Both the position numbers and the translations under genes were made by a program. Shown in pieces: positions 19,955-28,861 of a stretch of 64,000 nt of DNA. The stretch comes from Cryobacterium zongtaii. Lineage in GTDB: Bacteria; Actinomycetota; Actinomycetes; Actinomycetales; Microbacteriaceae. The stretch spans positions 186,001 to 250,000 of the forward strand of contig NZ_PPXD01000007.1 in assembly GCF_002909375.1 (NCBI RefSeq). The letters run 5' to 3'. Under the pieces are notes generated by a model. It did not search any database. It was not told where the DNA came from and worked only from the letters and a program-made list of their open reading frames with translations. Each line of letters begins with the position of its first letter. The first letter of the stretch is position 1.

Positions 19955-21177
19955 AGTTGCTGCGCTCCAGCGTCGAGAAGGTCGAAGTAGCGGCCGGCGG
20001 TTTCCATGTCCTTGTCGCCGCGACCCGAAAGGTTGACCAGGATGATCGAATCCGGGCCGAGCTGTTTGCCCAGCTCCAGGGTCCCTGCCAGGGCGTGCGC
20101 CGATTCGATGGCGGGAATGATGCCCTCGGTGCGGCTGAGTAGGCGCAGTGAGTCCATGGCCTCGGCGTCGGTGACGGGCAGGTAGCTGGCCCGGCCGATG
20201 CTGGCCAACCAGGCGTGCTCGGGACCGACGCCCGGGTAGTCGAGGCCGGCGGAAATCGAGTGGGACTCGACGGTCTGACCGTCTTCGTCCTGCAGCATCA
20301 TGCTGCGCGCGCCGTGCAACACGCCGGGGCGGCCTTTGGTGAGGGTCGCGGCGTGCCGCAGGCCCTCGATGCCTTCGCCGCCGGCCTCGTAGCCGTACAG
20401 TGCCACCTCGGGGTCGTCGAGGAACGCGTGGAAGATGCCCATGGCGTTGGAACCGCCCCCGACGCAGGCGGTGACGGCGTCGGGCAGCCGCCCGGTGAGG
20501 TCGAGCACCTGCTGCCTGGCCTCTTCACCGATGATCTTCTGGAAGTCCCGCACCATGGCGGGGAACGGGTGCGGGCCGGCAACGGTGCCGAAGACGTAGT
20601 TGGTGGTCTCCACGTTGGTGACCCAGTCACGCATCGCGTCGTTGATGGCGTCCTTCAGGGTGCGGGAGCCTGTCTTCACCGAGACGACCTCGGCGCCGAG
20701 CAGACGCATTCGGGCGACGTTGAGCGCCTGGCGCTCCGTGTCGACCTCACCCATGTAGACCACGCAGTCCAGCCCGAAGAGGGCGGCGGCGGTCGCCGTG
20801 GCGACGCCGTGCTGACCGGCGCCGGTTTCGGCGATCACCCGCTTCTTGCCGATGCGCTTGGTGAGCAGCACCTGGCCGAGAACGTTGTTGATCTTGTGGG
20901 AGCCGGTGTGGTTGAGGTCCTCGCGCTTGAGGATGATGCGGGCACCGCCGCCGTGTGCGGCGAATCGGGGCACCTCGGTGATCAGCGACGGCCGTCCGGT
21001 GTAGCTGCGGTGCAGCTCGGACAATTCGGCGGCGAAGGCCGGGTCGGCCTTGGCGAGGGCGTACTCGGCCGAGAGCTCATCGAGGGCGGCCACCAGGGAC
21101 TCCGGCACGAACCTGCCGCCGAAATCGCCGAAGTAGGGGCCGGACTGCGCGCGGAGGGAAGGATTTGCGCTGGACAT
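19951..21177 (-). CDS. trpB: Tryptophan synthase beta subunit
   Basis: TrpB condenses indole with serine using pyridoxal phosphate to give tryptophan. The 408-residue protein starts with the typical [16 protein letters not shown]. It has the PLP lysine in [11 protein letters not shown] (Lys95), [17 protein letters not shown] and the phosphate loop [10 protein letters not shown]. Its ATG immediately follows the stop codon of trpC without a gap, and its stop overlaps trpA. Length and motifs indicate the normal TrpB1 type. Confidence 0.99.
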   Translation of the reverse strand: MSSANPSLRAQSGPYFGDFGGRFVPESLVAALDELSAEYALAKADPAFAAELSELHRSYTGRPSLITEVPRFAAHGGGARIILKREDLNHTGSHKINNVLGQVLLTKRIGKKRVIAETGAGQHGVATATAAALFGLDCVVYMGEVDTERQALNVARMRLLGAEVVSVKTGSRTLKDAINDAMRDWVTNVETTNYVFGTVAGPHPFPAMVRDFQKIIGEEARQQVLDLTGRLPDAVTACVGGGSNAMGIFHAFLDDPEVALYGYEAGGEGIEGLRHAATLTKGRPGVLHGARSMMLQDEDGQTVESHSISAGLDYPGVGPEHAWLASIGRASYLPVTDAEAMDSLRLLSRTEGIIPAIESAHALAGTLELGKQLGPDSIILVNLSGRGDKDMETAGRYFDLLDAGAQQL

Positions 21178-21960
21178 CTATACCGCCAGGAATTCGTTGA
21201 GGGTGAGAATGGGATCGCTGGTGACGAGGGCTTCACCGACCAGCACGACGTCGGCGCCCGCGGCGCGGTAGTGCGCCACGTCGGCGGCGGTCTTGACCGC
21301 GGACTCCGCCACGCGGACGACGCCGGCGGGGATGCGGTCGGCCAGGCTCGCGAAGAGGTTCTGGTCGAGTTCGAAGGTGCTGAGGTTTCTGGCGTTCACG
21401 CCGACGAGGTTGGCGCCGACGTCCAACGCCCGCTCGACCTCGTCCGCGCTGTGCGTCTCGACCAGCGGGGTCATGCCCAGTTCGAGCACCAGGCTGTGCA
21501 GGGCGCCCAGGGTGGTCTGGTCCAGGGCTGCGACGATGAGCAGCACGAGGTCAGCTCCCGCCGCGCGCGCTTCGAGAACCTGGTACGCGGTGCCGATGAA
21601 GTCCTTGCGCAGCACGGGAATCGACACGGACGCCTTGACCTGTTCCAGGTCGGCCAACGAGCCGAGGAACCGGCGACCCTCGGTGAGCACGCTGATGGCG
21701 CTGGCGCCACCGAACTCATAGGATACGGCCAGTGCGGCCGGGTCGGTGATCTCGGCCAGGGGGCCGCGGGACGGGCTGGCGCGTTTGACCTCGGCGATGA
21801 TCTTCACCCGGTCGGACGGTGCGAGAGCGTGTAACGCGTCGAGGGCCGGAGCCTGGGCGAGCGCCTCGGCCTCTACGGTCGCCAGGGGGCGGTCCAGCCT
21901 GCGGGTCTCGGCGTCGGCGAGCGAACCGGTGAGAAGTTCTGCGAGGAGGTCGGAGGGCAC
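21178..21960 (-). CDS. trpC: Indole-3-glycerol phosphate synthase
   Basis: TrpC closes the indole ring, turning carboxyphenylaminodeoxyribulose phosphate into indole-3-glycerol phosphate. The 260-residue single-domain protein (not fused to TrpF) has the family signature IIAEVKRASPSRG with the catalytic Lys, then VLRKDFIGTAYQVLEARAAG and LVGVNARNLSTFE. The likely start is GTG at 21960, only a few bases after the small HGxxPAAW gene, so expression should be coupled to it. Confidence 0.97.
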   Translation of the reverse strand: MPSDLLAELLTGSLADAETRRLDRPLATVEAEALAQAPALDALHALAPSDRVKIIAEVKRASPSRGPLAEITDPAALAVSYEFGGASAISVLTEGRRFLGSLADLEQVKASVSIPVLRKDFIGTAYQVLEARAAGADLVLLIVAALDQTTLGALHSLVLELGMTPLVETHSADEVERALDVGANLVGVNARNLSTFELDQNLFASLADRIPAGVVRVAESAVKTAADVAHYRAAGADVVLVGEALVTSDPILTLNEFLAV

Positions 21961-21964
21961 TGTG

Positions 21965-22186
21965 TCAGTGGCTTCCGTCGACCGACGCCGCGCCGTAGCC
22001 CGCCTTGGCCATGATCCAGCCGGCGACGAGGCCGAGGAGTAGGAGGACGGCCGATGCCCAGACGAGCCAGACGACCTCGAAAAAGAACGCGACGGTGCCG
22101 ATGCCGAAAGCGATCAGCATGATGGTGACTGCGGTCCAGGCCGCCGTCGAATGGCCGTGGCCGGGGTCTGCCGACTCGAAGCTCAT
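21965..22186 (-). CDS. HGxxPAAW family small membrane protein
   Basis: This 73-residue protein has two adjacent membrane helices (roughly residues 15-38 and 41-62) and the N-terminal motif PGHGHSTAAWTAV, a variant of the HGxxPAAW signature that names this actinobacterial family. It starts at ATG 22186 behind a clear AGGAG site. Its position between the Trp-associated membrane protein and trpC is typical of actinobacteria. Its function is unknown; a role linked to tryptophan synthesis or transport is only suggested by the neighbourhood. Confidence 0.88.
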   Translation of the reverse strand: MSFESADPGHGHSTAAWTAVTIMLIAFGIGTVAFFFEVVWLVWASAVLLLLGLVAGWIMAKAGYGAASVDGSH

Positions 22187-22244
22187 GGTTCTCCTAAAGG
22201 TCAGTGGGCGTGCGGGACAATTCTAGCTTGCCGGGTTAGTCAGG

Positions 22245-22856
22245 TCAGACGGTGGGGTCGTCGCCCCTGGTGAGGCCGTCCCAGTCGTCGACGGCGTCAC
22301 GGGGGCGCCCCTGGCCGGTCGTGGCATCCGTCTCCGGTTCCAGGCGGGTGCTCTCGTAGCGCGTGGTCGGGCCGGGCCAACGCCGGGCGGTGACGCACAC
22401 GACGAGGCCGACGATGAGCATCAGGATGCCGGCGGCGAGGGCCAGGAACGGCCAGAAGGTCAGCTCGGCGCTGCTCACCGCCGAGCGGGTGGAGTCGACG
22501 CCGGCGAGGCCCGTGGCGGTGGTGACAGCTGCGGCGCTCGCGCCGATAGGGTCGGCCAGGGCCAGCGCGGCGGAGAGGATGACGCTGACTCCGAGGAGCG
22601 CTTCGAGCAGGCCCAGGATGGTGCGGATGACCACGCCGGCGATGGTGAGCGCCCCGGCCAGGGCGAGCCCGGCCAGGGCAAGGGCGGTCAGGCCCGGCGC
22701 CGCGATGCTGCCGGTGACGTCGAGGACCTGCTGGGTGGTGCCGTCCGCGGCGAGCCGCACGGTCACCCAGACCTGGGTCCAGGCCAGCAGGGCGAGCCCG
22801 CTCGCGGCAATAACGGCCAGGATCAGGGTCGGCTTGATGCGGCGCGGCGGCGTCAT
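22245..22856 (-). CDS. Trp biosynthesis-associated membrane protein
   Basis: This 203-residue protein is predicted to have four membrane helices (near residues 9-28, 48-76, 80-104 and 128-153). It carries the early LLAWTQVWVTVRL segment typical of this actinobacterial family, and ends in a charged Arg/Glu/Asp-rich tail. The ATG follows the trpE stop codon directly. Members of the family are found next to trpE but have no proven biochemical role; retention of an intermediate, transport or regulation are all possible. Confidence 0.85.
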   Translation of the reverse strand: MTPPRRIKPTLILAVIAASGLALLAWTQVWVTVRLAADGTTQQVLDVTGSIAAPGLTALALAGLALAGALTIAGVVIRTILGLLEALLGVSVILSAALALADPIGASAAAVTTATGLAGVDSTRSAVSSAELTFWPFLALAAGILMLIVGLVVCVTARRWPGPTTRYESTRLEPETDATTGQGRPRDAVDDWDGLTRGDDPTV

Positions 22857-24380
22857 TCAGTACACCCGGGTCATCGCGTTGGCCACGGCGACGGCGCGGA
22901 GCGGGGCCGCGGCCTTGTTCTGGGACTCCTGGAACTCCGACGCCGGATCGGAGTCGGCGACGAGCCCACCGCCGGCCTGCACATACGCGACACCGTTCAT
23001 GATCGTCGCGGTGCGGATGGCGATGGCCAGGTCGGCGTCGCCGGCGAAACCGAAGTAGCCCACCACCCCGCCGTACACGCCGCGCTGGGCCGGTTCGAGG
23101 GAGTCGATGATCTCCAGCGCCCGTGGCTTTGGCGCACCGGAGAGGGTGCCGGCCGGGAACGTGGCCCTGAAGACGTCGATCGCGGTCATCTCCGGCAGTA
23201 GGTCCCCCTCGACCGAGGAGACCAGGTGCATGATGTGGCTGAACCGTTCGATGCGCATGAACTCCGTCACCTCCACCGATCCGGCGCGGCAGACCTTGAG
23301 CAGGTCGTTGCGCGCCAGATCGACGAGCATGAGGTGCTCGGCGCGCTCCTTGGGGTCGCCGGCGAGCTCGGTTTCGAAGTCGGCGTCGGCCTCCGGTGTC
23401 GCGCCGCGGGGCTTGGACCCGGCGATGGGATGGGTGAAGACCCGGGTGTTCGCGACCTTCACCAGCGCCTCGGGTGAGGACCCGACGATCGAATACGGCT
23501 CGCCGCTGGTGGACTCGAGGCTGAGCAGGTACATGTACGGGCTGGGGTTGAGGCTGCGGAGCACCCTGTAGACGTCGATCGGGTCCGCGGTGCATTCCTG
23601 ATCGAAGCGCTGCGAGATGACGACCTGGAACACGTCGCCGTCGACGATGTGTTGTTTGGACGTGCCGACAGCGGCGAGGAAATCCGCTCGCTCGGTGCGG
23701 TGCTGCGGGGCCGCCGGGGTGGATAGGTCGACCTCGGACACGAAGACCTCGGCCGGCTGGGTGAGCCGGGTCTGCAGGGCGTCCAGGCGCGCCTGGGCGG
23801 CCGGCCACAGGGCATCCGTGGGGTCGGTGCCGTCGTTGAGCACGTTGGCGATGAGCTGCACGGTGCCGTACTTGTGGTCAATCACGACGAGGTCGGCCAC
23901 GAAGCTGAACGCCTGGCCGGGCACGTCGTAGTCCGCCGGCGGACGGTTGGGCAGTCGCTCGATCTGGCGGATGGCCTCCCAACCGATGAAGCCGACCAGG
24001 CCGCCGGTCAGCGGCGGGTGCTCGGGCAGCCGCGGCGTCTGCCAGCGCTCGTAGAGGTAGGCGAGCGCGTTGAGCGGCGCCAGGTCGGTGGCGCCACCGA
24101 AGGCCCGCTCGGCGGAGACACCGTAGTCGAGCCAGGCGGTGTCGTCGCCGGACTGGGTGAGCACACCGAAGGAGGACACCCCGACGAACGAGAACCGCGA
24201 CCAGATGCCGCCCTGTTCGGCGGATTCGAGCAGGAAACTGCCCGCGGTGCCGTTGGCGAGTTTGCGGTAGATGCCCACCGGCGTCTCGCCGTCGGCGAAG
24301 AGCTCCCGGATCACCGGGATCACCCGGTGCTCGCCGAGCAGGCCGGCGAAGGTCTCCAGCGTGGTCGAGCCGGCGCTCAT
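22857..24380 (-). CDS. trpE: Anthranilate synthase component I
   Basis: TrpE makes anthranilate from chorismate using ammonia from the TrpG glutaminase, which is not in this window. The 507-residue protein has the N-terminal tryptophan-binding LLES motif (residues 50-53), the segment PYSIVGSSPEALVK, HPIAGSKPRGATPEAD, and the C-terminal chorismate-binding signature (FPAGTLSGAPKPRALEII; VQAGGGLVADSDPASEFQES). The LLES element indicates that the enzyme is feedback inhibited by tryptophan. The ATG overlaps the hisI stop by four bases, which joins the his and trp genes into one transcription unit. Confidence 0.98.
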   Translation of the reverse strand: MSAGSTTLETFAGLLGEHRVIPVIRELFADGETPVGIYRKLANGTAGSFLLESAEQGGIWSRFSFVGVSSFGVLTQSGDDTAWLDYGVSAERAFGGATDLAPLNALAYLYERWQTPRLPEHPPLTGGLVGFIGWEAIRQIERLPNRPPADYDVPGQAFSFVADLVVIDHKYGTVQLIANVLNDGTDPTDALWPAAQARLDALQTRLTQPAEVFVSEVDLSTPAAPQHRTERADFLAAVGTSKQHIVDGDVFQVVISQRFDQECTADPIDVYRVLRSLNPSPYMYLLSLESTSGEPYSIVGSSPEALVKVANTRVFTHPIAGSKPRGATPEADADFETELAGDPKERAEHLMLVDLARNDLLKVCRAGSVEVTEFMRIERFSHIMHLVSSVEGDLLPEMTAIDVFRATFPAGTLSGAPKPRALEIIDSLEPAQRGVYGGVVGYFGFAGDADLAIAIRTATIMNGVAYVQAGGGLVADSDPASEFQESQNKAAAPLRAVAVANAMTRVY

Positions 24381-24739
24381 CGCTGAGCCTCGGGGAGGAT
24401 CCCGGTCACGTCGATGCCACGACCGTCGAAGCAGGTGTGCGTGCCGGTGTGGCAGGCCGCGCCGATCTGCTCGACCTGCACGACGAGGGTGTCGGCGTCG
24501 CAGTCCAGGGCCGCTGAACGCACGAACTGGGCGTGGCCGGAGGTGTCGCCCTTGCGCCAGTACTCCTGCCGGCTGCGGGACCAGAAGGTGACGCGTCCCT
24601 CGGTGAGGGTGCGTCGGAGGGCCTCACGGTCCATCCAGCCCAGCATCAGCACCTCGGCGCTGTCCCACTGCTGGATCACGGCGGGCAGCAGCCCGGTGGC
24701 GTCGAAGCGGGCGGAGTCCAGAGCGGCGTCGACGTTCAT
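24377..24739 (-). CDS. hisI: Phosphoribosyl-AMP cyclohydrolase
   Basis: HisI opens the purine ring of phosphoribosyl-AMP in histidine synthesis. The 120-residue single-domain protein shows the magnesium-binding DCDAD (residues 79-83) and the zinc cysteines in CHTGTHTCF (Cys96, Cys103), along with [10 protein letters not shown] and WRKGDTSGH. It is separate from HisE, which is encoded two genes upstream. The start overlaps the hisF stop by four bases and the stop overlaps trpE by four bases. Confidence 0.98.
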   Translation of the reverse strand: MNVDAALDSARFDATGLLPAVIQQWDSAEVLMLGWMDREALRRTLTEGRVTFWSRSRQEYWRKGDTSGHAQFVRSAALDCDADTLVVQVEQIGAACHTGTHTCFDGRGIDVTGILPEAQR

Positions 24740-25500
24740 CGGCGCACCACCATTCCGGCGTCGGCAAGCTCACGCTTGACGTCGCCAATCGTCAGGTCTC
24801 CGCTGTGGAAGACGGAGGCGGCCAGCACGGCGTCGGCTCCCGCCGTGATCGCCGGCGGGAAGTGCTCGAGAAGGCCCGCTCCCCCGGACGCGATCACCGG
24901 GACGGTGCTGAGCTCGCGCATGATCGTGATCAGTTCGAGGTCGAAGCCGGCCTTGGTGCCGTCGGCGTCGATGCTGTTCACCAGCAGTTCGCCGGCTCCC
25001 AGTTCGATCGCCTGGCGGGCCCAGGCGAGGGCGTCCAGGTCGGTTTCGGTGCGGCCGCCGTGCGTGGTGACCACAAAACCGGAGGGCATGCGCTGGCTGC
25101 GTTTGACGTCGAGGGAGAGCACCAGCACCTGGGCGCCGTACCTGTCGGCGATCTCGGAGATCAGCGCCGGCCGCAGGATGGCGGCGCTGTTCACGCCCAC
25201 CTTGTCTGCGCCGCTGGCCTGCAGCCTGGACACGTCGTCGACGCTTCGGATGCCGCCGCCGACGGTGAGCGGGATGAAGACCTGCTCGGCTGTGGCCCGC
25301 ACCACGTCATAGGTCGTCGAGCGGTCGTCGACGGTGGCTGTCACGTCGAGGAAGGTGAGTTCGTCCGCGCCCTGCTCGTAGTACCGCTTGGCGAGTTCGA
25401 CGGGGTCACCGGCATCGCGCAGGTTCTGGAAGTTGACACCCTTGACGACGCGGCCGTTGGCCACGTCGAGGCACGGGATCACTCGAACGGCGAGGCCCAT
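24736..25500 (-). CDS. hisF: Imidazole glycerol phosphate synthase cyclase subunit
   Basis: HisF uses ammonia from HisH (not in this window) to form imidazole glycerol phosphate and AICAR, linking histidine and purine synthesis. The 254-residue barrel begins [21 protein letters not shown] with catalytic Asp12, has the second acid in LSLDVKRS, and the phosphate loops IASGGAG and [11 protein letters not shown]. It begins two bases after the hisG stop. Confidence 0.99.
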   Translation of the reverse strand: MGLAVRVIPCLDVANGRVVKGVNFQNLRDAGDPVELAKRYYEQGADELTFLDVTATVDDRSTTYDVVRATAEQVFIPLTVGGGIRSVDDVSRLQASGADKVGVNSAAILRPALISEIADRYGAQVLVLSLDVKRSQRMPSGFVVTTHGGRTETDLDALAWARQAIELGAGELLVNSIDADGTKAGFDLELITIMRELSTVPVIASGGAGLLEHFPPAITAGADAVLAASVFHSGDLTIGDVKRELADAGMVVRR

Positions 25501-25502
25501 GG

Positions 25503-26342
25503 TTACAACCGGGCGTTGTGGATCGAGGTGACGAGGATGGCGCGGGCGCCGAGCTCGTAGAGCCGGTCCATCACGCTGTTGGTGTCCAGCCGCGGGATCA
25601 TCACCCGTACGGCCACCCAGTTCGGGTCGCGCAGTGACGAGATCGTGGGCGACTCGATTCCGGACGCGGCCTGGCAGGCGGCGTCGAGGTTGTCCACGTG
25701 CACGTCGTAGTCCACAAGCACGTACTGGCGGGCCACGAGCACGCCCTGCAGGCGACGCAGCAGGGTGTTGATGCCCGCGTGCTCGTTCTCGGAGGTGATG
25801 AGCACCGCGGTCGACTCGAGGATGACCGGGCCGAAGATCTGCAGGCCGGCTTTCCGCAGGGTGGAGCCGGTGGAGACGACGTCGGCGACGGCATCCGCCA
25901 CGCCGAGCTGAACGGCGGATTCGACGGCGCCGTCGAGGGTGACCAGGTCGACGGTGACGCCGTGACCGGCCAGGAAGGTGCCGACCAGGCCGGGGTAACT
26001 CGTCGCTACCCTGAGGCCCTCGAGGTCGGTGAGCTCGCTGAAGCGGCCGGCGGGCCCGGCGAAGCGGAAGGTGGAATCACCGAAGTCGAGGCTGGCGATT
26101 TCGCCGGCGGTCGAACGGGAGTCCAGCAGCAGGTCACGGCCGGTGATGCCGACGTCCAGCGCGCCGCTGCCGACGTAGGTGGCGATGTCGCGGGGACGCA
26201 GGTAGAAGAACTCCACGTCGTTGTGCGGGTCGGCCACGACCAGGTCGCGCGGGTCGCGGCGGCCGTTGTAGCCGGCCTCCGACAGCATCTGGGCGGCGGT
26301 CTCGGCGAGCGAGCCCTTGTTGGGCACAGCGATTCTCAACAT
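25503..26342 (-). CDS. hisG: ATP phosphoribosyltransferase
   Basis: HisG joins ATP and PRPP in the first step of histidine synthesis. The 279-residue protein is the long, self-sufficient form with a C-terminal ACT-like regulatory domain, so no HisZ is needed; feedback inhibition by histidine is expected. It begins [20 protein letters not shown] and has the PRPP-site segment [14 protein letters not shown] and the tail [23 protein letters not shown] region of the regulatory domain. The open frame extends to 26405, but ATG 26342 gives the conserved start and has GGAAAGA upstream. Confidence 0.98.
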   Translation of the reverse strand: MLRIAVPNKGSLAETAAQMLSEAGYNGRRDPRDLVVADPHNDVEFFYLRPRDIATYVGSGALDVGITGRDLLLDSRSTAGEIASLDFGDSTFRFAGPAGRFSELTDLEGLRVATSYPGLVGTFLAGHGVTVDLVTLDGAVESAVQLGVADAVADVVSTGSTLRKAGLQIFGPVILESTAVLITSENEHAGINTLLRRLQGVLVARQYVLVDYDVHVDNLDAACQAASGIESPTISSLRDPNWVAVRVMIPRLDTNSVMDRLYELGARAILVTSIHNARL

Positions 26343-26347
26343 GTCAA

Positions 26348-26379
26348 TCTTTCCAAAGGTGGGTCTTGCCAAAGGCGGG
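26348..26379. repeat. Two imperfect 16-bp tandem repeats upstream of hisG
   Basis: TCTTTCCAAAGGTGGG and TCTTGCCAAAGGCGGG are adjacent and differ at two of 16 positions. They lie directly before the hisG start, and the copy nearest hisG contains its ribosome binding site (GGAAAGA on the minus strand). A regulatory role is not shown. Confidence 0.6.
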
Positions 26380-26401
26380 TGGGTTTCGCGAGGTGACGAC
26401 A

Positions 26402-26665
26402 TCACAGATGTCGGTAGACGTCCTCGGGGGAAAGCCCCTTCGCCACCATCAGGACCTGCAGGTGGTAGATCAGCTGCGATATCTCTTCAGCGGTTTCGGT
26501 GTCGCTCTGGTACTCGGCGGCCATCCAGACTTCTGCGGCCTCTTCGACGATCTTCTTGCCGATGGCATGCACCCCGGCGTCAAGTTCACGGACGGTACCG
26601 GACCCAATCGGGCGGTCAAGAGCCTTCTGGCTCAGCTCAGCGAACAGGTCGTCGAATGTTTTCAC
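26402..26665 (-). CDS. hisE: Phosphoribosyl-ATP pyrophosphatase
   Basis: HisE removes pyrophosphate from phosphoribosyl-ATP, the second step of histidine synthesis. The 87-residue all-helical protein has the family core [17 protein letters not shown], in which the EExxE-type acids bind magnesium, and [17 protein letters not shown]. The start is GTG at 26665 with TAACCT 6 bases upstream and no spaced Shine-Dalgarno, so the his/trp block may begin here as a leaderless message. rpe ends 25 bases upstream. Confidence 0.97.
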   Translation of the reverse strand: MKTFDDLFAELSQKALDRPIGSGTVRELDAGVHAIGKKIVEEAAEVWMAAEYQSDTETAEEISQLIYHLQVLMVAKGLSPEDVYRHL

Positions 26666-26671
26666 CTCTAC

Positions 26672-26677
26672 AGGTTA
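26672..26677 (-). promoter_or_regulatory. Putative -10 hexamer (TAACCT) for leaderless hisE
   Basis: TAACCT, six bases (GTAGAG), then the GTG start of hisE on the minus strand. If real, this is the main promoter of the hisE-hisG-hisF-hisI-trp genes. A -35 element is not clear. Confidence 0.45.
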
Positions 26678-26690
26678 CCGGTCCGGCACG

Positions 26691-27356
26691 CTAGTGCGCG
26701 TGCGCGTGCAGCTCGGCGGCCGAGCGGAGCCGGGCGATCTGCCCGGCCGGGTCGCCGTTGAAGACGCTGGAACCGGCCACGAAGGTGTTGGCGCCGGCCG
26801 CGGCGGCCTGTGCGATGGTGTCCTCGGTGATGCCACCGTCGACCTGCAGCCAGACGTCGAGGCCCCGCTGCCGCACGGCGTCGGCCAGGAGGCTGAGCTT
26901 GGGCATTGTCGACGCCATGAAGCTCTGCCCGCCGAAGCCCGGCTCGACCGTCATGACCAGCACCTGGTCGAACTCGTCGAGCAGGTCGAGGTAGGGCTCG
27001 ACCGGGGTGCCGGGCTTGAGGGCGATGCCGGCCCTGGCGCCGATAGCGCGCAGGCGCCGGGCCAGGGCGACGGCATCCGTGGCCGCTTCGGCGTGGAAGG
27101 TCACCGAGTAGGCGCCGGCCTCGGCGTATGCGGGCGCCCAGCGGTCGGGGTCGTCGATCATCAGGTGGATGTCCAACGGGATCGGGGACACCTGCAGGAG
27201 GCGTTCCACGACGGGCAGGCCGAGGGTGAGGTTCGGCACGAAGTGGTTGTCCATGACGTCGACGTGGGCGAGGTCGGCGGTGCTGATGCGGCCGAATTCC
27301 CTTTCCAGGTTGGCGAAGTCTGCGGCGAGAATGCTCGGGTTGATCCGGGTAACCAT
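26691..27356 (-). CDS. rpe: Ribulose-phosphate 3-epimerase
   Basis: Rpe interconverts ribulose 5-phosphate and xylulose 5-phosphate in the pentose phosphate pathway, which also feeds PRPP for histidine and pyrimidines. The 221-residue barrel shows [14 protein letters not shown], the metal-binding [27 protein letters not shown] and [13 protein letters not shown], and the second metal Asp in QVDGGIT. The C-terminus ends in a His/Ala tail (ELHAHAH). ATG at 27356 has TAGGGT 6 bases upstream and no Shine-Dalgarno, so the message is probably leaderless. Confidence 0.98.
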   Translation of the reverse strand: MVTRINPSILAADFANLEREFGRISTADLAHVDVMDNHFVPNLTLGLPVVERLLQVSPIPLDIHLMIDDPDRWAPAYAEAGAYSVTFHAEAATDAVALARRLRAIGARAGIALKPGTPVEPYLDLLDEFDQVLVMTVEPGFGGQSFMASTMPKLSLLADAVRQRGLDVWLQVDGGITEDTIAQAAAAGANTFVAGSSVFNGDPAGQIARLRSAAELHAHAH

Positions 27357-27362
27357 GGTTTC

Positions 27363-27368
27363 ACCCTA
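27363..27368 (-). promoter_or_regulatory. Putative -10 hexamer (TAGGGT) for leaderless rpe
   Basis: TAGGGT, six bases (GAAACC), then the rpe ATG on the minus strand, in the gap between rsmB and rpe. Confidence 0.5.
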
Positions 27369-27389
27369 CCGAATCGCCGCCGGCGGGCC

Positions 27390-27428
27390 GCTCAGTGCGG
27401 CGGCTCGGTGCGGCGGCTCAGTGCGGCC
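27390..27428. repeat. Three tandem 13-bp repeats after rsmB
   Basis: Units GCTCAGTGCGGCG, GCTCGGTGCGGCG and GCTCAGTGCGGCC follow one another directly behind the rsmB stop codon. On the minus strand GCCGC and GCGGC arms could form a weak hairpin that acts as a terminator. Slippage is the likely origin. Confidence 0.8.
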
Positions 27429-27430
27429 CG

Positions 27431-28861
27431 TCAGTCCGGCTGCCGCTGCAGCAGGGTGATGAACATCGCGTCGGTGCCGTGCCGGTGCGGCCAGAGCTGC
27501 ACGCTGCCGGGGTCGCCGGCCAGGTCCAGCGGCTGCACGGCCAGGCCCTGCAACACCGCGGCCGTGTCCATCGGCGCGATCTTGTCGCCCCAGGCCTTGC
27601 GGGCGGTCGCCACGATCCCCCGGGTCTCGGCGATGTGCGGCGAGCAGGTGACGTAGGCCAGGATGCCGCCGGGCTTGAGGGCGCCGAGCGCCGCGTGGAT
27701 CAGGGCGGACTGCAGGTCGGAGAGCTCCGCGACGTCCTTGGGCTGCTTCCGCCAGCGCGCCTCGGGGCGCCGGCGCAGGGCGCCGAGCCCGGTGCAGGGG
27801 GCGTCGAGCAGGATCCGGTCGAAGACCTGCGGCTGGTCCTCGCCGACCCAGGTGCCGTCCATCTCCCACACGGGCACGTCGGCGGGAACAGCGGCCAGCG
27901 CCGCCCGCACCAACTGTGCCCTTGCCGGGACGACCTCGTTGGCGACGAGGCTGGCGCCGCCGTTCAGGGCCTCCGCGGCGAGCAGGGCGGCCTTGCCGCC
28001 GGGTCCGGCGCACAGGTCGAGCCAGCGCTCGCCCTCCACGACCGGGCGGGCGCGGCTGAGGGCGAGGGCGGCGAGCTGGGAGCCCTCGTCCTGCACCCGC
28101 AGGCGACCGTTGCTGTCCTTCATCAGGTGGTGCGGGTCTCCCCCGGCGAGCACGAAGCCCGTGGGCGAGAAGGCGTTGGGGTCACCCAGCTCGGCGGTGT
28201 ACCCGGCGAGGCCGGGTAGCGCCACCATGTTGACCCGCGGTGCGGCGTTGTCGGCGGCGAGGAGCTCTTCGAGTTCTGCTTCGCGACCCTCTTGGCGCAG
28301 GGACTGCCGGAACGCCCGCACCACCCAGACCGGGTGCGAATACAGGGCCGCGAGGGTGTCGTCCGGCGACGTGGTGTCGGCGAGGATGCGTTCGCGCCAC
28401 TCGTCGGCGCTGACCCGGGCGATCGCGCGCAGCACACCGTTGGTGAAGCCCGTCGCGGAGCGTGAGCCCACCTGGCGGGCGAGTTCGACGGATTCGTTGA
28501 CGGCGGCGTGGGTGGCGACGCGGGTGGCCAGCAGTTGGTGCGCGCCGAGCCTGAGCACGTCGAGGATGGCCGGGTCGATGGCCGTGACGGGCCGGCCGGC
28601 GGCCTCGGCGATGACCCTGTCGTAGAAGCCCTGCATGCGCAGGGTGCCGTAGGTGAGCTCGGTGGCCAGCGCGGCGTCCGCCGTGTTGAGCGCCGCCCGC
28701 TGGATGCGGGTGGGCAGCAACAGGTTCGCGTACGCGTCGGATTCGCGGACGGCCGCGATCACCTCGTAGGCGACCCGGCGGGCGGGCTGCACGACGTAAC
28801 TTGGACGTGCAGCGCTCGTGCGGGCAGCGTTGGGGCGGGAGTCGCCCCGGCGGTCGCTCAT
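27431..28861 (-). CDS. rsmB: 16S rRNA (cytosine-967 C5) methyltransferase
   Basis: RsmB methylates a cytosine in 16S rRNA. The 476-residue protein has an N-terminal NusB-like RNA-binding domain (residues about 25-160, with RRVAYEVIAAVRESDAYANL). The C-terminal SAM-dependent domain has LDLCAGPGGKAALLA, LLDAPCTGLGALRRRPEARW and the nucleophile motif YVTCSPH. The start is ATG 28861, whose ATGA overlaps the fmt stop by four bases; the longer frame to 28897 lies inside fmt. The order priA-fmt-rsmB-rpe is the usual one, and all but rpe should be co-transcribed. Confidence 0.96.
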   Translation of the reverse strand: MSDRRGDSRPNAARTSAARPSYVVQPARRVAYEVIAAVRESDAYANLLLPTRIQRAALNTADAALATELTYGTLRMQGFYDRVIAEAAGRPVTAIDPAILDVLRLGAHQLLATRVATHAAVNESVELARQVGSRSATGFTNGVLRAIARVSADEWRERILADTTSPDDTLAALYSHPVWVVRAFRQSLRQEGREAELEELLAADNAAPRVNMVALPGLAGYTAELGDPNAFSPTGFVLAGGDPHHLMKDSNGRLRVQDEGSQLAALALSRARPVVEGERWLDLCAGPGGKAALLAAEALNGGASLVANEVVPARAQLVRAALAAVPADVPVWEMDGTWVGEDQPQVFDRILLDAPCTGLGALRRRPEARWRKQPKDVAELSDLQSALIHAALGALKPGGILAYVTCSPHIAETRGIVATARKAWGDKIAPMDTAAVLQGLAVQPLDLAGDPGSVQLWPHRHGTDAMFITLLQRQPD

